DNA of 64,000 bases from Paracoccaceae bacterium (GCA_028284705.1 JANQRE010000023.1:62001-126000), one strand, 5' to 3'; counted from the first letter of the stretch, positions 44,336 to 54,362 are shown. Translations and numbers: made by a program. Notes: generated by a model from the sequence alone, not told the origin.

Positions 44336-45248
44336 ATTGGCCTCCCACTTCCACAATCACCGCTCCTGCCGCGATCAGGCACATTAGTCCAGCCCTTGCG
44401 GGCCCCACGCGCTCTTTGAGAAAGAGCCAGCCGATCAGCGCGGCGAACACCGTCGAGGTCTCCCGCAACACCGCCGCCTCGCCGACATGACCGACCCGTG
44501 TGGCCAGCATCACAGCGCCGAAAGAGCCCCAGGCGACGAATGCCCCGAGCAACCCACGCCGCAAAAGCGGCCAGGGATCGGGGCGCTGCGCCATGCGTGT
44601 CCACATCACATAGGCGATGGGCGGGAAATCGAAAGCGGTGATGAGAAAAAACCATGCGACAAAGGTGAACGGGTCCGCTGTGGCGCGGATCGCATAAGCG
44701 TCATAGGTGGTGTAGATCGCAACGCTGATCCCTGTGGCAAGCGCGATGCCGATGGCGGCAATCAGGCGGGGACGTTCGACCTTCACGTCACGCAGATTGA
44801 TCGCCGCGATGGCGAAAATCCCGCCAACCAGAAGCGCGACGCCGATCCATTGGGTGGCGTTGAAGGTCTCGGAGAAGATCAGATAGGCCCCGATGATGGT
44901 AAAGAGCGGCCCAGAGCCGCGCACGACCGGATAAACGACTGTGTAGGCCCCGCGGGTATAAGCCAGCGCCATGCCGAGTTTGTAGAAGAAGTGGATCACC
45001 AGCGCGCCGAAAAGTAGCGCCCATTCAATGCCTTGCGGCCATGGGACCAAGAACAATGCCACCGGTGCGCTGATGATAATCAGAGAGAAATCAATCGAGC
45101 CGCGCGTCAGCCAGGGATCAAACCGACCCTTCTGAAGCGCGCCGAATGTGGCGTGCAGAAAGGCGGAACTGAGCGCGAGAACAAGCGCTACACGGTGCCC
45201 CGTTTCCGTCCCGGCAATGGAGACAAGCCACTGGCTGAGATCGTTCAG
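44328..45248 (-). CDS. EamA-family transporter with probable CTG start
   Basis: A ten-segment DMT transporter. The frame is open with clear EamA homology upstream of the GTG at 45062: it reads [20 protein letters not shown] and [17 protein letters not shown]. No ATG, GTG or TTG precedes this. The only plausible start is CTG at 45248, overlapping the ftsY stop (CTGA) with GGAG 6 bases upstream. This gives 306 residues, the normal family length; starting at 45062 would delete the first two helices. The substrate is unknown. Confidence 0.8.
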   Translation of the reverse strand: MNDLSQWLVSIAGTETGHRVALVLALSSAFLHATFGALQKGRFDPWLTRGSIDFSLIIISAPVALFLVPWPQGIEWALLFGALVIHFFYKLGMALAYTRGAYTVVYPVVRGSGPLFTIIGAYLIFSETFNATQWIGVALLVGGIFAIAAINLRDVKVERPRLIAAIGIALATGISVAIYTTYDAYAIRATADPFTFVAWFFLITAFDFPPIAYVMWTRMAQRPDPWPLLRRGLLGAFVAWGSFGAVMLATRVGHVGEAAVLRETSTVFAALIGWLFLKERVGPARAGLMCLIAAGAVIVEVGGQYG

Positions 45249-47044
45249 GCCCCTGCTCCTGTGAGCGCTTGCGCGAAGTCCTCGGGATCGAAGGGGGCCA
45301 GATCGTCGATCTGCTCGCCGACGCCAATCGCATGGATTGGCAAGCCGAACTTATCCGCCAGAGCGACCAGTACACCGCCCTTGGCCGTGCCATCGAGCTT
45401 GGTCATCACAAGGCCCGACACGTCGGAGATTTGCTGGAAGACGTCCACCTGATTGAGCGCGTTCTGCCCTGTGGTCGCATCGAGCACCAGAAGCGTGTTA
45501 TGCGGCGCGGTCTCGTCCTTCTTGCGGATCACGCGCACGATTTTCACCAGTTCCTCCATCAGATCAGCGCGGTTCTGTAGTCGCCCCGCGGTGTCGATCA
45601 TCAGAAGGTCGGCACTATCGCGCTGCGCCTGTTCCATTGCATCAAAGGCCAGCGAAGCCGGGTCGGTTCCCTCAGGTGCCGTCAGGACCGGCACGCCGGC
45701 GCGCTCGCCCCAGACTTGCAATTGTTCCACCGCCGCCGCGCGGAACGTGTCGCCCGCCGCAATGACCACTTTTTTGCCCGCTGCCTGGAATTGCGAGGCG
45801 AGCTTGCCGATGGTTGTGGTCTTGCCCGAGCCGTTGACCCCCACGACCAGCACCACCTGCGGCTTGGTCGGGTAAAGCGGCATCGGTTTGGCCACGGGCT
45901 CCATGATCGCCGCGATTTCCTGTGACAGGAGGCTTTTGATCTCATCGGTTGAGAGCTTCTTCCCAAAGCGCCCTTCCGCCATGTTCGCGGTGACCCGCAG
46001 CGCCGTGTCGACGCCCATATCCGAGGCGATCAGCAGCTCTTCGAGCGCTTCGAGCATGTCGTCATCGAGCTCCCGCCGGATGACGGTTTTGGTCTCTTTG
46101 CGCCCGATCAGGCGACCGAAAAAGCCGGGCTTGTTTTCAGTCGCCTCTTCCGGTTCCGCCGAAAGGGCTGCGGCGGCTTCCGCAACAGCGTCCTCATCAG
46201 CGGCGGGCCTCAACGGGTCCTGCGTGTCCTCCTGCGCCTCAGCCTCAGCGGCAAGGCGGGCTTCCTCGGCGCGGGCGGCCTCTTCCGCAGCTTCCCGCGC
46301 TGCGCGCTCTTCCTCGGCCTTGCGGGCAGCTTCTTCTGCCGCTTTCTGACGGGTTTCCTCGGCCAAACGCGCATCTTCGGCAGCCTTCGCTTCGGCTTCT
46401 TCCGCCAGACGCGCCGCTTCGCGTTCTGCCTCTTCTCGCTTCCGGGCTTCTTCAGCGGCTTGTCTTTCAGCCTCCTCGGCCAATCGCGCTTCTTCAGCGG
46501 CCTTCGCAGCAGCCATTTCCGCTTGTTTGGCGGCCTCGGCGGCCTTTTCCGCAGCCAGAGCATCTGCCGCGGCCTTGGCTTCAGCCTCCTTGCGGTGGCG
46601 TTCTTCTTCGGCCTGTCGCGCAGCCTCTTCCGCAGCACAGGCCTCAGCTGCAGCGCGTTCTTCGGCTTCCTGTGCCAAACGGGCGGCTTCAGCCTCTTCG
46701 GCGGCTTTTGCGGCCGCTTCTGCTGCAAGACGGGCGTCTTCGGCACGCTTTGCTTCCTCGGCCTGACGTGCCTCCTCTTCTCGTTGGGCCTCTTCAGCAA
46801 GTCGAGCCTCTTCGGCCAAGCGCGCTTCTTCTACCAGACGTTGTTCTTCCGCACGGCGGGCGTCCTCGGCCTCTTGCGCTGCTTTGGCAGCCGCTTCCTC
46901 CGCCGCTATCTCCTCTGGAGAGGGGCCAATATCGACCTCGATCTCTTCCGCCTCGCCGCCATCTTCGACAATGGCATCCAGGCCCTCCTCCAGCTTGGAG
47001 GAGCTTTTGAACAAGCGGTTCTTCAGTTTCTTGAAAAAGGACAT
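45245..47044 (-). CDS. ftsY: Signal recognition particle receptor FtsY, with long Ala/Glu coiled coil
   Basis: A 599-residue SRP receptor GTPase for co-translational membrane targeting. The C-terminal NG domain (about residues 300-599) has [42 protein letters not shown] and [11 protein letters not shown]. The N-terminus [12 protein letters not shown] is amphipathic and may contact the membrane. Residues about 45-270 are an unusually long, highly repetitive Ala/Glu/Arg segment (EEARLAEEA-type) expected to form a long charged helix. Translation is coupled to the downstream EamA gene. Confidence 0.96.
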   Translation of the reverse strand: MSFFKKLKNRLFKSSSKLEEGLDAIVEDGGEAEEIEVDIGPSPEEIAAEEAAAKAAQEAEDARRAEEQRLVEEARLAEEARLAEEAQREEEARQAEEAKRAEDARLAAEAAAKAAEEAEAARLAQEAEERAAAEACAAEEAARQAEEERHRKEAEAKAAADALAAEKAAEAAKQAEMAAAKAAEEARLAEEAERQAAEEARKREEAEREAARLAEEAEAKAAEDARLAEETRQKAAEEAARKAEEERAAREAAEEAARAEEARLAAEAEAQEDTQDPLRPAADEDAVAEAAAALSAEPEEATENKPGFFGRLIGRKETKTVIRRELDDDMLEALEELLIASDMGVDTALRVTANMAEGRFGKKLSTDEIKSLLSQEIAAIMEPVAKPMPLYPTKPQVVLVVGVNGSGKTTTIGKLASQFQAAGKKVVIAAGDTFRAAAVEQLQVWGERAGVPVLTAPEGTDPASLAFDAMEQAQRDSADLLMIDTAGRLQNRADLMEELVKIVRVIRKKDETAPHNTLLVLDATTGQNALNQVDVFQQISDVSGLVMTKLDGTAKGGVLVALADKFGLPIHAIGVGEQIDDLAPFDPEDFAQALTGAGA

Positions 47045-47137
47045 GGGGCCCCGCAACGACGTCGTTGAGGCCACACCTAATACCCTGACGCGCCAGTGAA
47101 AAGGGGACGGTTGACTTGACCGCCGCGCTGGTGCGCC

Positions 47138-48025
47138 ATGGGCCCCATGTGGGTTTTGGTTTTTGTCTTTGCGCTTCTGGCCACGCCTGTGCTGGCCGAC
47201 AGTCCGGGGCGGCACTGTTCCGAGGGGCGTTGGGGCCATCAGACCTGCATTCGCGACGCGCATTTTGCCTTCGACATCTGTCAGGGTCTGCGCGATCAGG
47301 CGGCGATGTTCGGGCTTAGCTCTGGGTTCTTCGCACGGTTGATTTGGCAGGAGAGCCGGTTTGATCCTTTCGCGGTGAGCCCGGCAGAGGCCCGCGGGAT
47401 TGCGCAGTTCATCGACTCCACCGCGAAACTGCGCGGGTTGAGAGATCAGTTCAATCCAAGCGAATCTCTCGAGAAATCAGCGCAGTATCTGGCTTTTCTA
47501 AAGCAAGAGTTCGGCAATGAGGGGCTGGCGGCGGTTGCCTATAATGCCGGCGAGCAACGCGCGACGAGCTTCCTGACGCAGGGGCGCGGCTTGCCGAGTG
47601 AAACGATGAATTATGTCGAGATCATCACCGGCCTGCCCGCCGAGACCTGGCGCGACGATCCGCCGGCGACCCATGATTTCCGCCTGTCCAAGACGGACGC
47701 CTTCATGCCCGCCTGTCTCGAATTGGCCAAAAACCGACGGGTCTCCCCCCTGACACCCCCCGCCCCGAAAACCTCTCCCTGGGGCGTTCAGGTCGGGTTT
47801 GGCAAATCGAAAGCCGAGGCAAAGGCCTCGGTCGCGCGGCTGACGCGCAGCTGTTCAGGGCTGGTGGGTCAAGAAAAACTCGACATGATCACGGTCAAAC
47901 ACCGCGCCTCGGGCCGTCCGGGCTATATCTTCGCCCGCATTGGTCGCCCGAGTCGGTCAAAAGCGATTGGTCTCTGTCGCCAGTTACGGAACAGCGGGTG
48001 CACCTGTTTTGTGAAGAAGAACTAA
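47138..48025 (+). CDS. Exported lytic transglycosylase with SPOR-like C-terminus
   Basis: A 295-residue periplasmic protein. After a signal peptide (cleaved near VLADS) comes a Slt-type lysozyme-like domain with [15 protein letters not shown] (catalytic Glu), [12 protein letters not shown] and [13 protein letters not shown], so it should cleave peptidoglycan non-hydrolytically. The C-terminal 75 residues ([21 protein letters not shown]) look like a SPOR domain, which targets denuded glycan at the septum. The ATG at 47147 is an alternative start. It is divergent from ftsY and overlaps the convergent NuoE/F gene by 4 bases. Confidence 0.88.
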   Translation: MGPMWVLVFVFALLATPVLADSPGRHCSEGRWGHQTCIRDAHFAFDICQGLRDQAAMFGLSSGFFARLIWQESRFDPFAVSPAEARGIAQFIDSTAKLRGLRDQFNPSESLEKSAQYLAFLKQEFGNEGLAAVAYNAGEQRATSFLTQGRGLPSETMNYVEIITGLPAETWRDDPPATHDFRLSKTDAFMPACLELAKNRRVSPLTPPAPKTSPWGVQVGFGKSKAEAKASVARLTRSCSGLVGQEKLDMITVKHRASGRPGYIFARIGRPSRSKAIGLCRQLRNSGCTCFVKKN

Positions 48026-49707
48026 ACCTCGTCGGGGAAGTGCTTCATCGTGAGCCGGATCGGGTTCGGTGCCGCCTGCCCCAAGCCACAGATCGAGGCA
48101 TCGGCCATCGCGGTGCAAAGCTCCTCCAGCAGGTCCTGATCCCAAGTGTCGGCCTGCATCAGCTTCACCGCCTTCTCGCAGCCCACACGGCAGGGCGTGC
48201 ATTGCCCACAGCTTTCGTCCTCGAAGAACCGCAGCATGTTGAGGGCGGCGGCCTTGGCGGAGTCCTTGTCCGACAGCACCACCACAGCCGCCGATCCAAT
48301 GAAACTTCCAAGCGGTTGAAGCGTGTCAAAGTCGAGCGGTACATCATTGATTGTGCTGGGTAAAAGCCCTGAGGAGGGTCCGCCCGGCTGATAGGCTTTG
48401 AATGTGTGGCCTTCGGCCATTCCGCCGCAGGCCTCGATGATGTCTAGGATCGTAGAGCCTGCGGGCAACAGGTAAACCCCGGGCTTCGCAACGCGACCCG
48501 AAACCGAGTAGCTGCGCAGACCCTTGCGACCGTTTTTCTCGGTGGCGTTCAGCACCTCGGGCCCTTCGCGGCAGACCCGCGCGACCCAATGCAGCGTTTC
48601 GACATTGTGGACAAGCGTGGGGCGTCCGAAGACCCCAACCTGCGCCACAAAAGGCGGGCGGTGGCGGGGAAGCCCGCGTTTGCCCTCAATGCTCTCGATC
48701 ATCGCGCTTTCTTCGCCGCAAATATACGCACCTGCGCCTCGGCGGAGATCGATATAGCCCTCTGCGACGATCCCCGCCTCTTCCAAGGCTTTGATTTCAA
48801 TCTCTAAAATTCTTAGAATGGCGGGATATTCATCGCGCATATAGATGAAGCAGGTCTCTGCTTCGACCGCCCAGGCGGCGATCAGCATGCCTTCGAGGAA
48901 GAGATGGGGGGTACGTTCGAGGTAGTAGCGGTCCTTGAAGGTGCCGGGCTCGCCCTCGTCGCCATTCACAGCAAGATAGCGGGGGCCGTCATTGGCGCGC
49001 ACGAAACCCCATTTGGTGCCGGAGGGAAAGCCCGCGCCGCCAAGGCCGCGCAACCCGCTTTGAAGGATTTTCTCCTGAACCTGCGTCCACTCTCCGCCTT
49101 CTCGCAAGCTCAGAAGTGTCTCGTAACCGCCTGATTTTGCGCAGTCTTCATAAGTCTCATAGTCAGGGACATGCGCATGCGTGTCGCCTGCTGCAATCGC
49201 CGTATTGACCTTCTCAGGCGTCGCTTCGTCGATATGATTATGCCCCAGTTCCAGCACCGGTGCGGTGTCGCAGCGGCCCATGCAGGGGGCCCGCAACACG
49301 CGTACTTCGGCCGGATCGAGACCGCGTTCCAGAGCTGCTTTCAACTCCTGCGCGCCAGCGAGCTCACAGGACAGAGAATCGCAGACCCGGATCGTCAAAG
49401 CGGGCGGCGGGGTCTCGCCCTCTTTCACCACATCGAAATGCGCATAAAAGGTCGCAACTTCATAGACCTCCGCTTGTGCAAGGCGCATCTCCTCGGCCAA
49501 TGCACGCAGATGCGCTGCTGAGAGATGTCCGTACTTGTCCTGAATGAGATGCAGGTATTCGATCAGGAGATCGCGGCGCCGGGGACCGTCGCCCAAAAGC
49601 GCGCGGACCTCTTCCCAGGCCTGATCGTCCAACTGGCGCCCTTTCGGCGTTTTGCGCCCCTTGCCCTTGCCCGATTTCCAAACGCCTTTGCGCTCGTCCA
49701 ACGCCAT
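48022..49707 (-). CDS. NuoE/NuoF-type fusion (NAD-linked oxidoreductase, formate dehydrogenase beta-like)
   Basis: A 561-residue fusion. Residues about 30-170 are NuoE/FdsG-like with a thioredoxin-fold [2Fe-2S] site (CDSLSCELAG and CMGRCDTAP). Residues about 200-561 are NuoF/FdsB-like with FMN/NADH motifs GLRGLGGAGFPSGTKW and RRGAGAYICGEESA, and a [4Fe-4S] motif SCGQCTPCRVGC. Such diaphorase subunits serve NAD-dependent formate dehydrogenases or bidirectional hydrogenases. No catalytic alpha subunit adjoins it, so its partner must be encoded elsewhere. Confidence 0.85.
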   Translation of the reverse strand: MALDERKGVWKSGKGKGRKTPKGRQLDDQAWEEVRALLGDGPRRRDLLIEYLHLIQDKYGHLSAAHLRALAEEMRLAQAEVYEVATFYAHFDVVKEGETPPPALTIRVCDSLSCELAGAQELKAALERGLDPAEVRVLRAPCMGRCDTAPVLELGHNHIDEATPEKVNTAIAAGDTHAHVPDYETYEDCAKSGGYETLLSLREGGEWTQVQEKILQSGLRGLGGAGFPSGTKWGFVRANDGPRYLAVNGDEGEPGTFKDRYYLERTPHLFLEGMLIAAWAVEAETCFIYMRDEYPAILRILEIEIKALEEAGIVAEGYIDLRRGAGAYICGEESAMIESIEGKRGLPRHRPPFVAQVGVFGRPTLVHNVETLHWVARVCREGPEVLNATEKNGRKGLRSYSVSGRVAKPGVYLLPAGSTILDIIEACGGMAEGHTFKAYQPGGPSSGLLPSTINDVPLDFDTLQPLGSFIGSAAVVVLSDKDSAKAAALNMLRFFEDESCGQCTPCRVGCEKAVKLMQADTWDQDLLEELCTAMADASICGLGQAAPNPIRLTMKHFPDEV

Positions 49708-49893
49708 GGCTTATCTCTCCCCTGATCTGTCGCGCGACCATAACGACGCCAAGCCCCCTCCGGCAAAGGCAAAAACGACACAAAACCCTTCGCAAGCGCA
49801 GCCTGCGCGACGATTTTTCAATGACTTTCCATGATTTGGGCACATTCGTATGATTTCGGAAACAGCTGAGTAGAGTCTCTAAAGGGGCCAGAG

Positions 49894-50940
49894 ATGCCGC
49901 GATCCTTCATCGCCTTCGCCATCGCCACGCTTTTACCGTTCCCGTTCCTGCTGGCCGGAGCGCTTTTTGGCGGTTGGGCGCCGTGGTTCGCATTGCTCTA
50001 CATCACGCTCTTCATCGCAGGCGTGGACACGTTCTTTGCACCCCGTGGAGAGGACGGCGAAGCGGGCGATGATGAAGAGGCTGACATGCTGTCCCTGATC
50101 CTGGCGGGCGTGCGTGGGGTGCTTCTGATCCTAATGATCTGGTCGCTTTCCGGTCATGGTGTCGGGCTGCTTAGTTTCGAAGGCTTCGCGCTTTTTGCCG
50201 CGACCGGGCTGTTTCTTGGCCAGGTCAGCAATTCCAACGCCCATGAGCTTATTCACCGCGGGCAGCGGCATCTGCATCTGATCGGTGTCGCGATTTACAC
50301 CTCCCTGCTGTTCGGCCACCACGCGAGCGCACATCGCTACGTGCATCACACCCATGTGGGCACGCCGAAGGACCCCAATACTTCGCGGCTGAACGAGAAT
50401 TTCTGGCGCTTTCTGAAGCGCGCCTGGATCGGATCGTTCCGGGCCGGGTTGGCCGTGGAACAGGTGCGGCTGAAACGGCAGGATCTGCAGCCGTGGGACG
50501 TGAAAAACCCCTATTGGATCTATCTCGGCGGCGGCGCGCTATGCGTGCTGATTGCGCTGCTGATCGGCGGGATTTCAGGCGTGATCGTCTATCTGGCGCT
50601 CTGTGCCTTTGCCCAGACGCAACTGATGGTGAGCGATTATGTGCAGCATTACGGGCTGCAACGTCGCGAGCTGGAGGACGGGTCTTACGAGCCTGTCGGC
50701 ATCCAGCATTCCTGGAATTCGCCGCACTGGCTCTCCTCCCTCTGGATGCTGAACGCGCCGCGCCATTCAGACCACCATGCGCATCCGGCAAAGCCTTATC
50801 CCTCGCTGGAGAACCCGGCAAAAGGAGAAGCACCGATGTTGCCCTATGCCCTGCCGATCATGGCCTGCATCGCGCTCTGGCCCAAACTTTGGAAGCGCGT
50901 CATGAACCCGCAGGTCGAGGCGTCACGCAAGTTTTTTTGA
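49894..50940 (+). CDS. Alkane 1-monooxygenase (AlkB-like) diiron membrane protein
   Basis: A 348-residue integral-membrane diiron oxygenase. The three histidine clusters of AlkB are visible: NAHELIHR, HHASAHRYVHHTHVGTPKDP, and the C-terminal APRHSDHHAHPAKPYPSL (classical AlkB has LQRHSDHHA). About six membrane segments surround them. It probably hydroxylates terminal carbons of alkanes or similar hydrophobic compounds with rubredoxin or ferredoxin electrons; no rubredoxin gene is adjacent. It is divergent from the NuoE/F fusion. Symbol withheld because close non-alkane homologues exist. Confidence 0.87.
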   Translation: MPRSFIAFAIATLLPFPFLLAGALFGGWAPWFALLYITLFIAGVDTFFAPRGEDGEAGDDEEADMLSLILAGVRGVLLILMIWSLSGHGVGLLSFEGFALFAATGLFLGQVSNSNAHELIHRGQRHLHLIGVAIYTSLLFGHHASAHRYVHHTHVGTPKDPNTSRLNENFWRFLKRAWIGSFRAGLAVEQVRLKRQDLQPWDVKNPYWIYLGGGALCVLIALLIGGISGVIVYLALCAFAQTQLMVSDYVQHYGLQRRELEDGSYEPVGIQHSWNSPHWLSSLWMLNAPRHSDHHAHPAKPYPSLENPAKGEAPMLPYALPIMACIALWPKLWKRVMNPQVEASRKFF

Positions 50941-50976
50941 TTGGCAATTCTCCGCCGATTTTGGCAATTTCAGCGC

Positions 50977-51384
50977 ATGGGAAGGACGATGTTTTGTATC
51001 GCGCTGTGCCTCGCAGCGCCTCTCTCGGCTGAGGAAATCATGGCCCCGGATGCCTTTGAGGCATTTACCTCCGGCAAGACGCTGTATTTCTCGAAAAAGG
51101 GCGAGCCTTATGGGGCAGAGCAGTATTTCGAGGATCGCCGCGTGATCTGGACGTTTTTCAACGGCCAGTGTGAACGTGGCGCCTGGTTTGCCGAGGACGA
51201 CCAGATTTGTTTTGTCTACGAAACCCAGGATCGCGCCCAATGCTGGCATTTTCTGGAGACCGACAGCGGGAAACGCGCCCGCGTGATCGGTGCGGACCCG
51301 GAGGATGATCTGACGGTTGAGGGGCAGAACACGCGGGATCTGACCTGTCCGGGACCGGGTGTCGGGGTCAGCTACACGAGATGA
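50977..51384 (+). CDS. Small secreted protein of unknown function
   Basis: A 135-residue protein with a probable signal peptide (MGRTMFCIALCLAAPLSAEE). The mature part has four cysteines (NGQCERG, DQICFVY, RAQCWHF, DLTCPGP) that could form two disulfides, and Trp/Phe-rich strands. I do not recognise the family. The start is uncertain: ATGs at 50977 and 50989 are both possible, and GAAGG lies just before the latter. It follows the AlkB-like gene by 36 bases and may be co-transcribed. Confidence 0.65.
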   Translation: MGRTMFCIALCLAAPLSAEEIMAPDAFEAFTSGKTLYFSKKGEPYGAEQYFEDRRVIWTFFNGQCERGAWFAEDDQICFVYETQDRAQCWHFLETDSGKRARVIGADPEDDLTVEGQNTRDLTCPGPGVGVSYTR

Positions 51385-51441
51385 GGTGTTGCGCCGCGCT
51401 TGAGGCGCGTCGCCCGGGGCTCGGCCCCTGCGGGGCCTCGC

Positions 51442-52995
51442 CTAAAAGAGCGAACCCTGATCAGGCTTTTCAGGAGATTTCGGGGACCGCTTCGCGGCTT
51501 TTTTGCTGGCTGACGCCAGTTTGTGGCGCCCATCCTTGAACTGAACCTCGAGTTTGGCCGCGGATTTGGCGGCTTTCGCCGTGGTCACGACACCATCACC
51601 GTCCCAGACCACGGCGTAACCCCGTTCCAATGTCGCTTGGTAGCCGAGCGTGTCATGCAATCGTGCAGAGCGGTTCAACCGCTCCGCTTTGCGGGTGAGA
51701 TCGACAAGGGCGGCGCGAGAAAGCCGCGCCAGCCTGTCGGAGAGCTGGTCGGCCGCTCGGGCCCGGTCCCGCGACAGGCGGTCCGGGGAGAGACGTGTCG
51801 AAAGCGTGCGCAAGCGCTCCGCTTCGCGGTCCGTTCGGCGCGCGAGACCGCGGGCGAGGCGACCGTTGAGTTCCGTAATCCGAACGTTTTGCTGACCGAG
51901 ACGGGTCGTCAGAATACTCGGTCGCAAGGGTGCTGCACGCCGTTCCAACTCCACGCGTTTGCTTTGGGAGACCGCCCGCAATCCTGAAAGCAGCCGCGCG
52001 GAGACTGCATCGAGCCGTTGCTCGGCTGCGCGGTGCAACTCCTCGGGCTTCGGCAAGGCGCGGGCCAGATCGCGCAGGCGCTGCGCGCGGCGGTCCAACT
52101 GACCGCCGAGCGCTTGGGTCATCCGCGCGCCATAATTCTCCACCGCCGCCAAGAGATCGAGCCGCACCGGCACTGCCATCTCGGCGGCCGCCGTCGGGGT
52201 CGGGGCGCGTTTGTCGGAGACGAAATCGATCAGCGTCGTATCGGTCTCGTGCCCCACTGCCGAGATCAACGGAATGTCGGAGGATGCCGCGGCCCGCGCA
52301 ACGATCTCTTCATTGAATCCCCAAAGGTCCTCGATCGAGCCACCGCCGCGGGCGACGATCAAGAGATCAGGTCGCGGCAGAGCCCCACCGGGGGTCAGCA
52401 TATTGAACCCTTGGATCGCCGCGGCCACTTGCGGCGCACATTTCTCCCCCTGCACCGCGGCCGGCCAGATCAGGACCTTGCGCGGAAAACGGTCGCGCAA
52501 CCGGTGCAGGATATCACGGATCACCGCCCCTTGCGGAGAGGTCACGACCCCGATGATCTCGGGCAGATAGGGGATCGGCTGTTTCCGCGCCTCGTCAAAA
52601 AGGCCCTCGGCGGCCAAAGCCTTCTTGCGCTTCTCCAGAAGCGCCATCAAAGCACCTTCCCCGGCGACCTCGATGCTGTCGACATTGATGTTGTAGCGCG
52701 ACTGCCCACCAAAGGCCGAAACCTTGCCGGTGACGATGACCTCGAGCCCCTCTTCCGGCAATACGCCCAGACCCGCCACCTGCCCCTTCCAGGTGTTGCA
52801 AGAAATCACATTCCGCTCGTCTTTCAGGTCGTAATACATGTGGCCCGAAGCCGCGCGCATCACCCGGCCGATCTCGCCACGCACCCGCACGCGTCCAAAC
52901 GCGCTTTCCAGCGTTTTCTTCACCGCGCCGGAGATTTCCGAGACCGTAAATTCGGGCGCGTTATCACGCGGATTATCGTCGTCGAGCAAGTCCAT
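51442..52995 (-). CDS. xseA: Exodeoxyribonuclease VII large subunit
   Basis: The 517-residue large subunit of the single-strand nuclease ExoVII (repair, recombination). It has the N-terminal OB-fold region (TVSEISGAVKKTLESAFGRV, ASGHMYYDLKD), the catalytic-domain signatures VVTSPQGAVIRDILHRLRDR and ARGGGSIEDLWGFNEE, SAVGHETDTTLIDFVSD, a long Arg-rich coiled-coil (residues about 280-440), and GYQATLERGYAVV near the end. The basic tail (KKAAKRSPKSPEKPDQGSLF) is typical. It is divergent from purD. Confidence 0.96.
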   Translation of the reverse strand: MDLLDDDNPRDNAPEFTVSEISGAVKKTLESAFGRVRVRGEIGRVMRAASGHMYYDLKDERNVISCNTWKGQVAGLGVLPEEGLEVIVTGKVSAFGGQSRYNINVDSIEVAGEGALMALLEKRKKALAAEGLFDEARKQPIPYLPEIIGVVTSPQGAVIRDILHRLRDRFPRKVLIWPAAVQGEKCAPQVAAAIQGFNMLTPGGALPRPDLLIVARGGGSIEDLWGFNEEIVARAAASSDIPLISAVGHETDTTLIDFVSDKRAPTPTAAAEMAVPVRLDLLAAVENYGARMTQALGGQLDRRAQRLRDLARALPKPEELHRAAEQRLDAVSARLLSGLRAVSQSKRVELERRAAPLRPSILTTRLGQQNVRITELNGRLARGLARRTDREAERLRTLSTRLSPDRLSRDRARAADQLSDRLARLSRAALVDLTRKAERLNRSARLHDTLGYQATLERGYAVVWDGDGVVTTAKAAKSAAKLEVQFKDGRHKLASASKKAAKRSPKSPEKPDQGSLF

Positions 52996-53059
52996 GGTCG
53001 CCCTTGTTCCCTGTTCGCGCGCAGCTTAGAACGGCCACGACACGAGGGGAAGCAAGCAC

Positions 53060-54322
53060 ATGAACATTCTCATTCTGGGCTCCGGCGGGCGCGAGCATTC
53101 TCTGGCCTGGGCGGTAAAGCAGAACCCCAAATGTGACCGGCTGATCATCGCTCCGGGCAATGCCGGGATTGCCGAGATTGCGGAATGTGCGAGCCTTGAT
53201 ATCGAACGCGGATCGGCGGTTGTCGATTTTGCCTCCGCCCAATCCATCGATTTCGTGATTGTCGGCCCCGAGGCGCCTCTGGCAGCAGGTGTTGCCGATG
53301 CGGTGCGCGCAGCAGGTATCCTCTGTTTTGGACCGTCGAAGGAGGCCGCACGGCTGGAGGCCTCGAAGTCTTTCACCAAGGAGATTTGCGACGCCGCCGG
53401 CGCCCCCACCGCCGCCTATGCCCGCTTCACCGAAGCCGCGCCTGCGAAGGCCTATATCCGCGCCCAGGGCGCCCCGATCGTGATCAAGGCTGATGGTCTG
53501 GCCGCGGGCAAAGGCGTGATCGTCGCGATGGAGGAAGCCACCGCGCTTGAGGCCGTTGATGACATGCTTGGCGGCGCCTTCGGAGAGGCTGGCGCAGAGG
53601 TTGTCATCGAAGAGTTCATGGAAGGTGAAGAGGCCTCTTATTTCCTGCTCACCGATGGCAAAACCGTGCTGCCCGTGGGCACCGCTCAGGACCACAAGCG
53701 CGCCTATGACGGCGATGCGGGCCCGAATACCGGCGGCATGGGCGCCTATTCCCCCGCACCTGTTCTGTCCGATGAGGTCGCGCAAAGAGCCCTCACCGAG
53801 ATCGTGCAGCCCTGCGTCGATGAAATGGCCCGCCGCGGCACACCTTATCAGGGCGTGCTCTATGCCGGGCTGATGATCCAGGACGGTGCGCCACGACTGG
53901 TGGAATATAATGTGCGCTTCGGCGATCCCGAATGTCAGGTGCTGATGATGCGGCTCGGTGCTCAGGCACTCGATCTGATGCAAGCCTGTGCCGAGGGACG
54001 CCTGCACGAGATGCCGGTGCATTGGGCGGAGGATCACGCGATCACCGTCGTGATGGCGGCGAAAGGCTATCCCGGCGCCTATGAGAAAGGCTCGACAATC
54101 CGCGGCCTCGACGCGCTGCCCGAAGACAGCAAGAACATGGTGTTCCACGCGGGCACGACAGAAGTCGATGGTCAGATCACCGCCACCGGAGGGCGCGTGC
54201 TCAACATCACCGCGCGCGGCGACACGCTCTCAGAGGCCCGCGACCGCGCTTACGCCATGATCGATCAGATCGACTGGCCGGAGGGCTTCAATCGCTCAGA
54301 TATCGGCTGGCGCGCGCTTTAG
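53060..54322 (+). CDS. purD: Phosphoribosylamine-glycine ligase
   Basis: A 420-residue ATP-grasp enzyme that joins glycine to phosphoribosylamine in purine synthesis. It shows ILGSGGREHSLAWAVKQ at the N-terminus, VIKADGLAAGKGVIVAM, HKRAYDGDAGPNTGGMGAYSP, and EYNVRFGDPECQVLMMRLG. GAGGGGA precedes the ATG. xseA is divergent with a 64-base gap, a pairing seen in related genomes. The length is normal for the family. Confidence 0.97.
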   Translation: MNILILGSGGREHSLAWAVKQNPKCDRLIIAPGNAGIAEIAECASLDIERGSAVVDFASAQSIDFVIVGPEAPLAAGVADAVRAAGILCFGPSKEAARLEASKSFTKEICDAAGAPTAAYARFTEAAPAKAYIRAQGAPIVIKADGLAAGKGVIVAMEEATALEAVDDMLGGAFGEAGAEVVIEEFMEGEEASYFLLTDGKTVLPVGTAQDHKRAYDGDAGPNTGGMGAYSPAPVLSDEVAQRALTEIVQPCVDEMARRGTPYQGVLYAGLMIQDGAPRLVEYNVRFGDPECQVLMMRLGAQALDLMQACAEGRLHEMPVHWAEDHAITVVMAAKGYPGAYEKGSTIRGLDALPEDSKNMVFHAGTTEVDGQITATGGRVLNITARGDTLSEARDRAYAMIDQIDWPEGFNRSDIGWRAL

Positions 54323-54335
54323 GCCTTCATTCTGG

Positions 54336-54357
54336 CAAAAATACTCCCGCCGGAGGC
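54336..54357 (-). terminator. Terminator-like motif between convergent purD and FG-GAP gene
   Basis: Read on the minus strand: GCCTCCGGCGGGAG followed by TATTTTTG. A CTCC/GGAG stem of 4-5 bp precedes the T-run. It lies 6 bases past the FG-GAP gene stop. The short stem is weak, but the tail (TATTTTTG-N4-AATGAA) matches the element at 32075-32092. Confidence 0.5.
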
Positions 54358-54362
54358 GTCCG

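Noticed and set aside
46210-46950. Apparent tandem repeat array, considered as CRISPR or minisatellite
   Set aside because: The repeat is irregular, in frame with FtsY and lacks spacer/repeat structure. It is a coding repeat.
46460-47068. Long plus-strand ORFs opposite ftsY rich in Ser/Ala or Leu/Phe
   Set aside because: They are the antisense of the repetitive Ala/Glu coiled-coil of FtsY, whose regular codons keep other frames open. Composition is artificial and there is no homology.
51410-51440. GC-rich inverted repeats (GGCCCC-TGC-GGGGCC) downstream of xseA
   Set aside because: No T-run on either strand. In a GC-rich genome such short stems are common.
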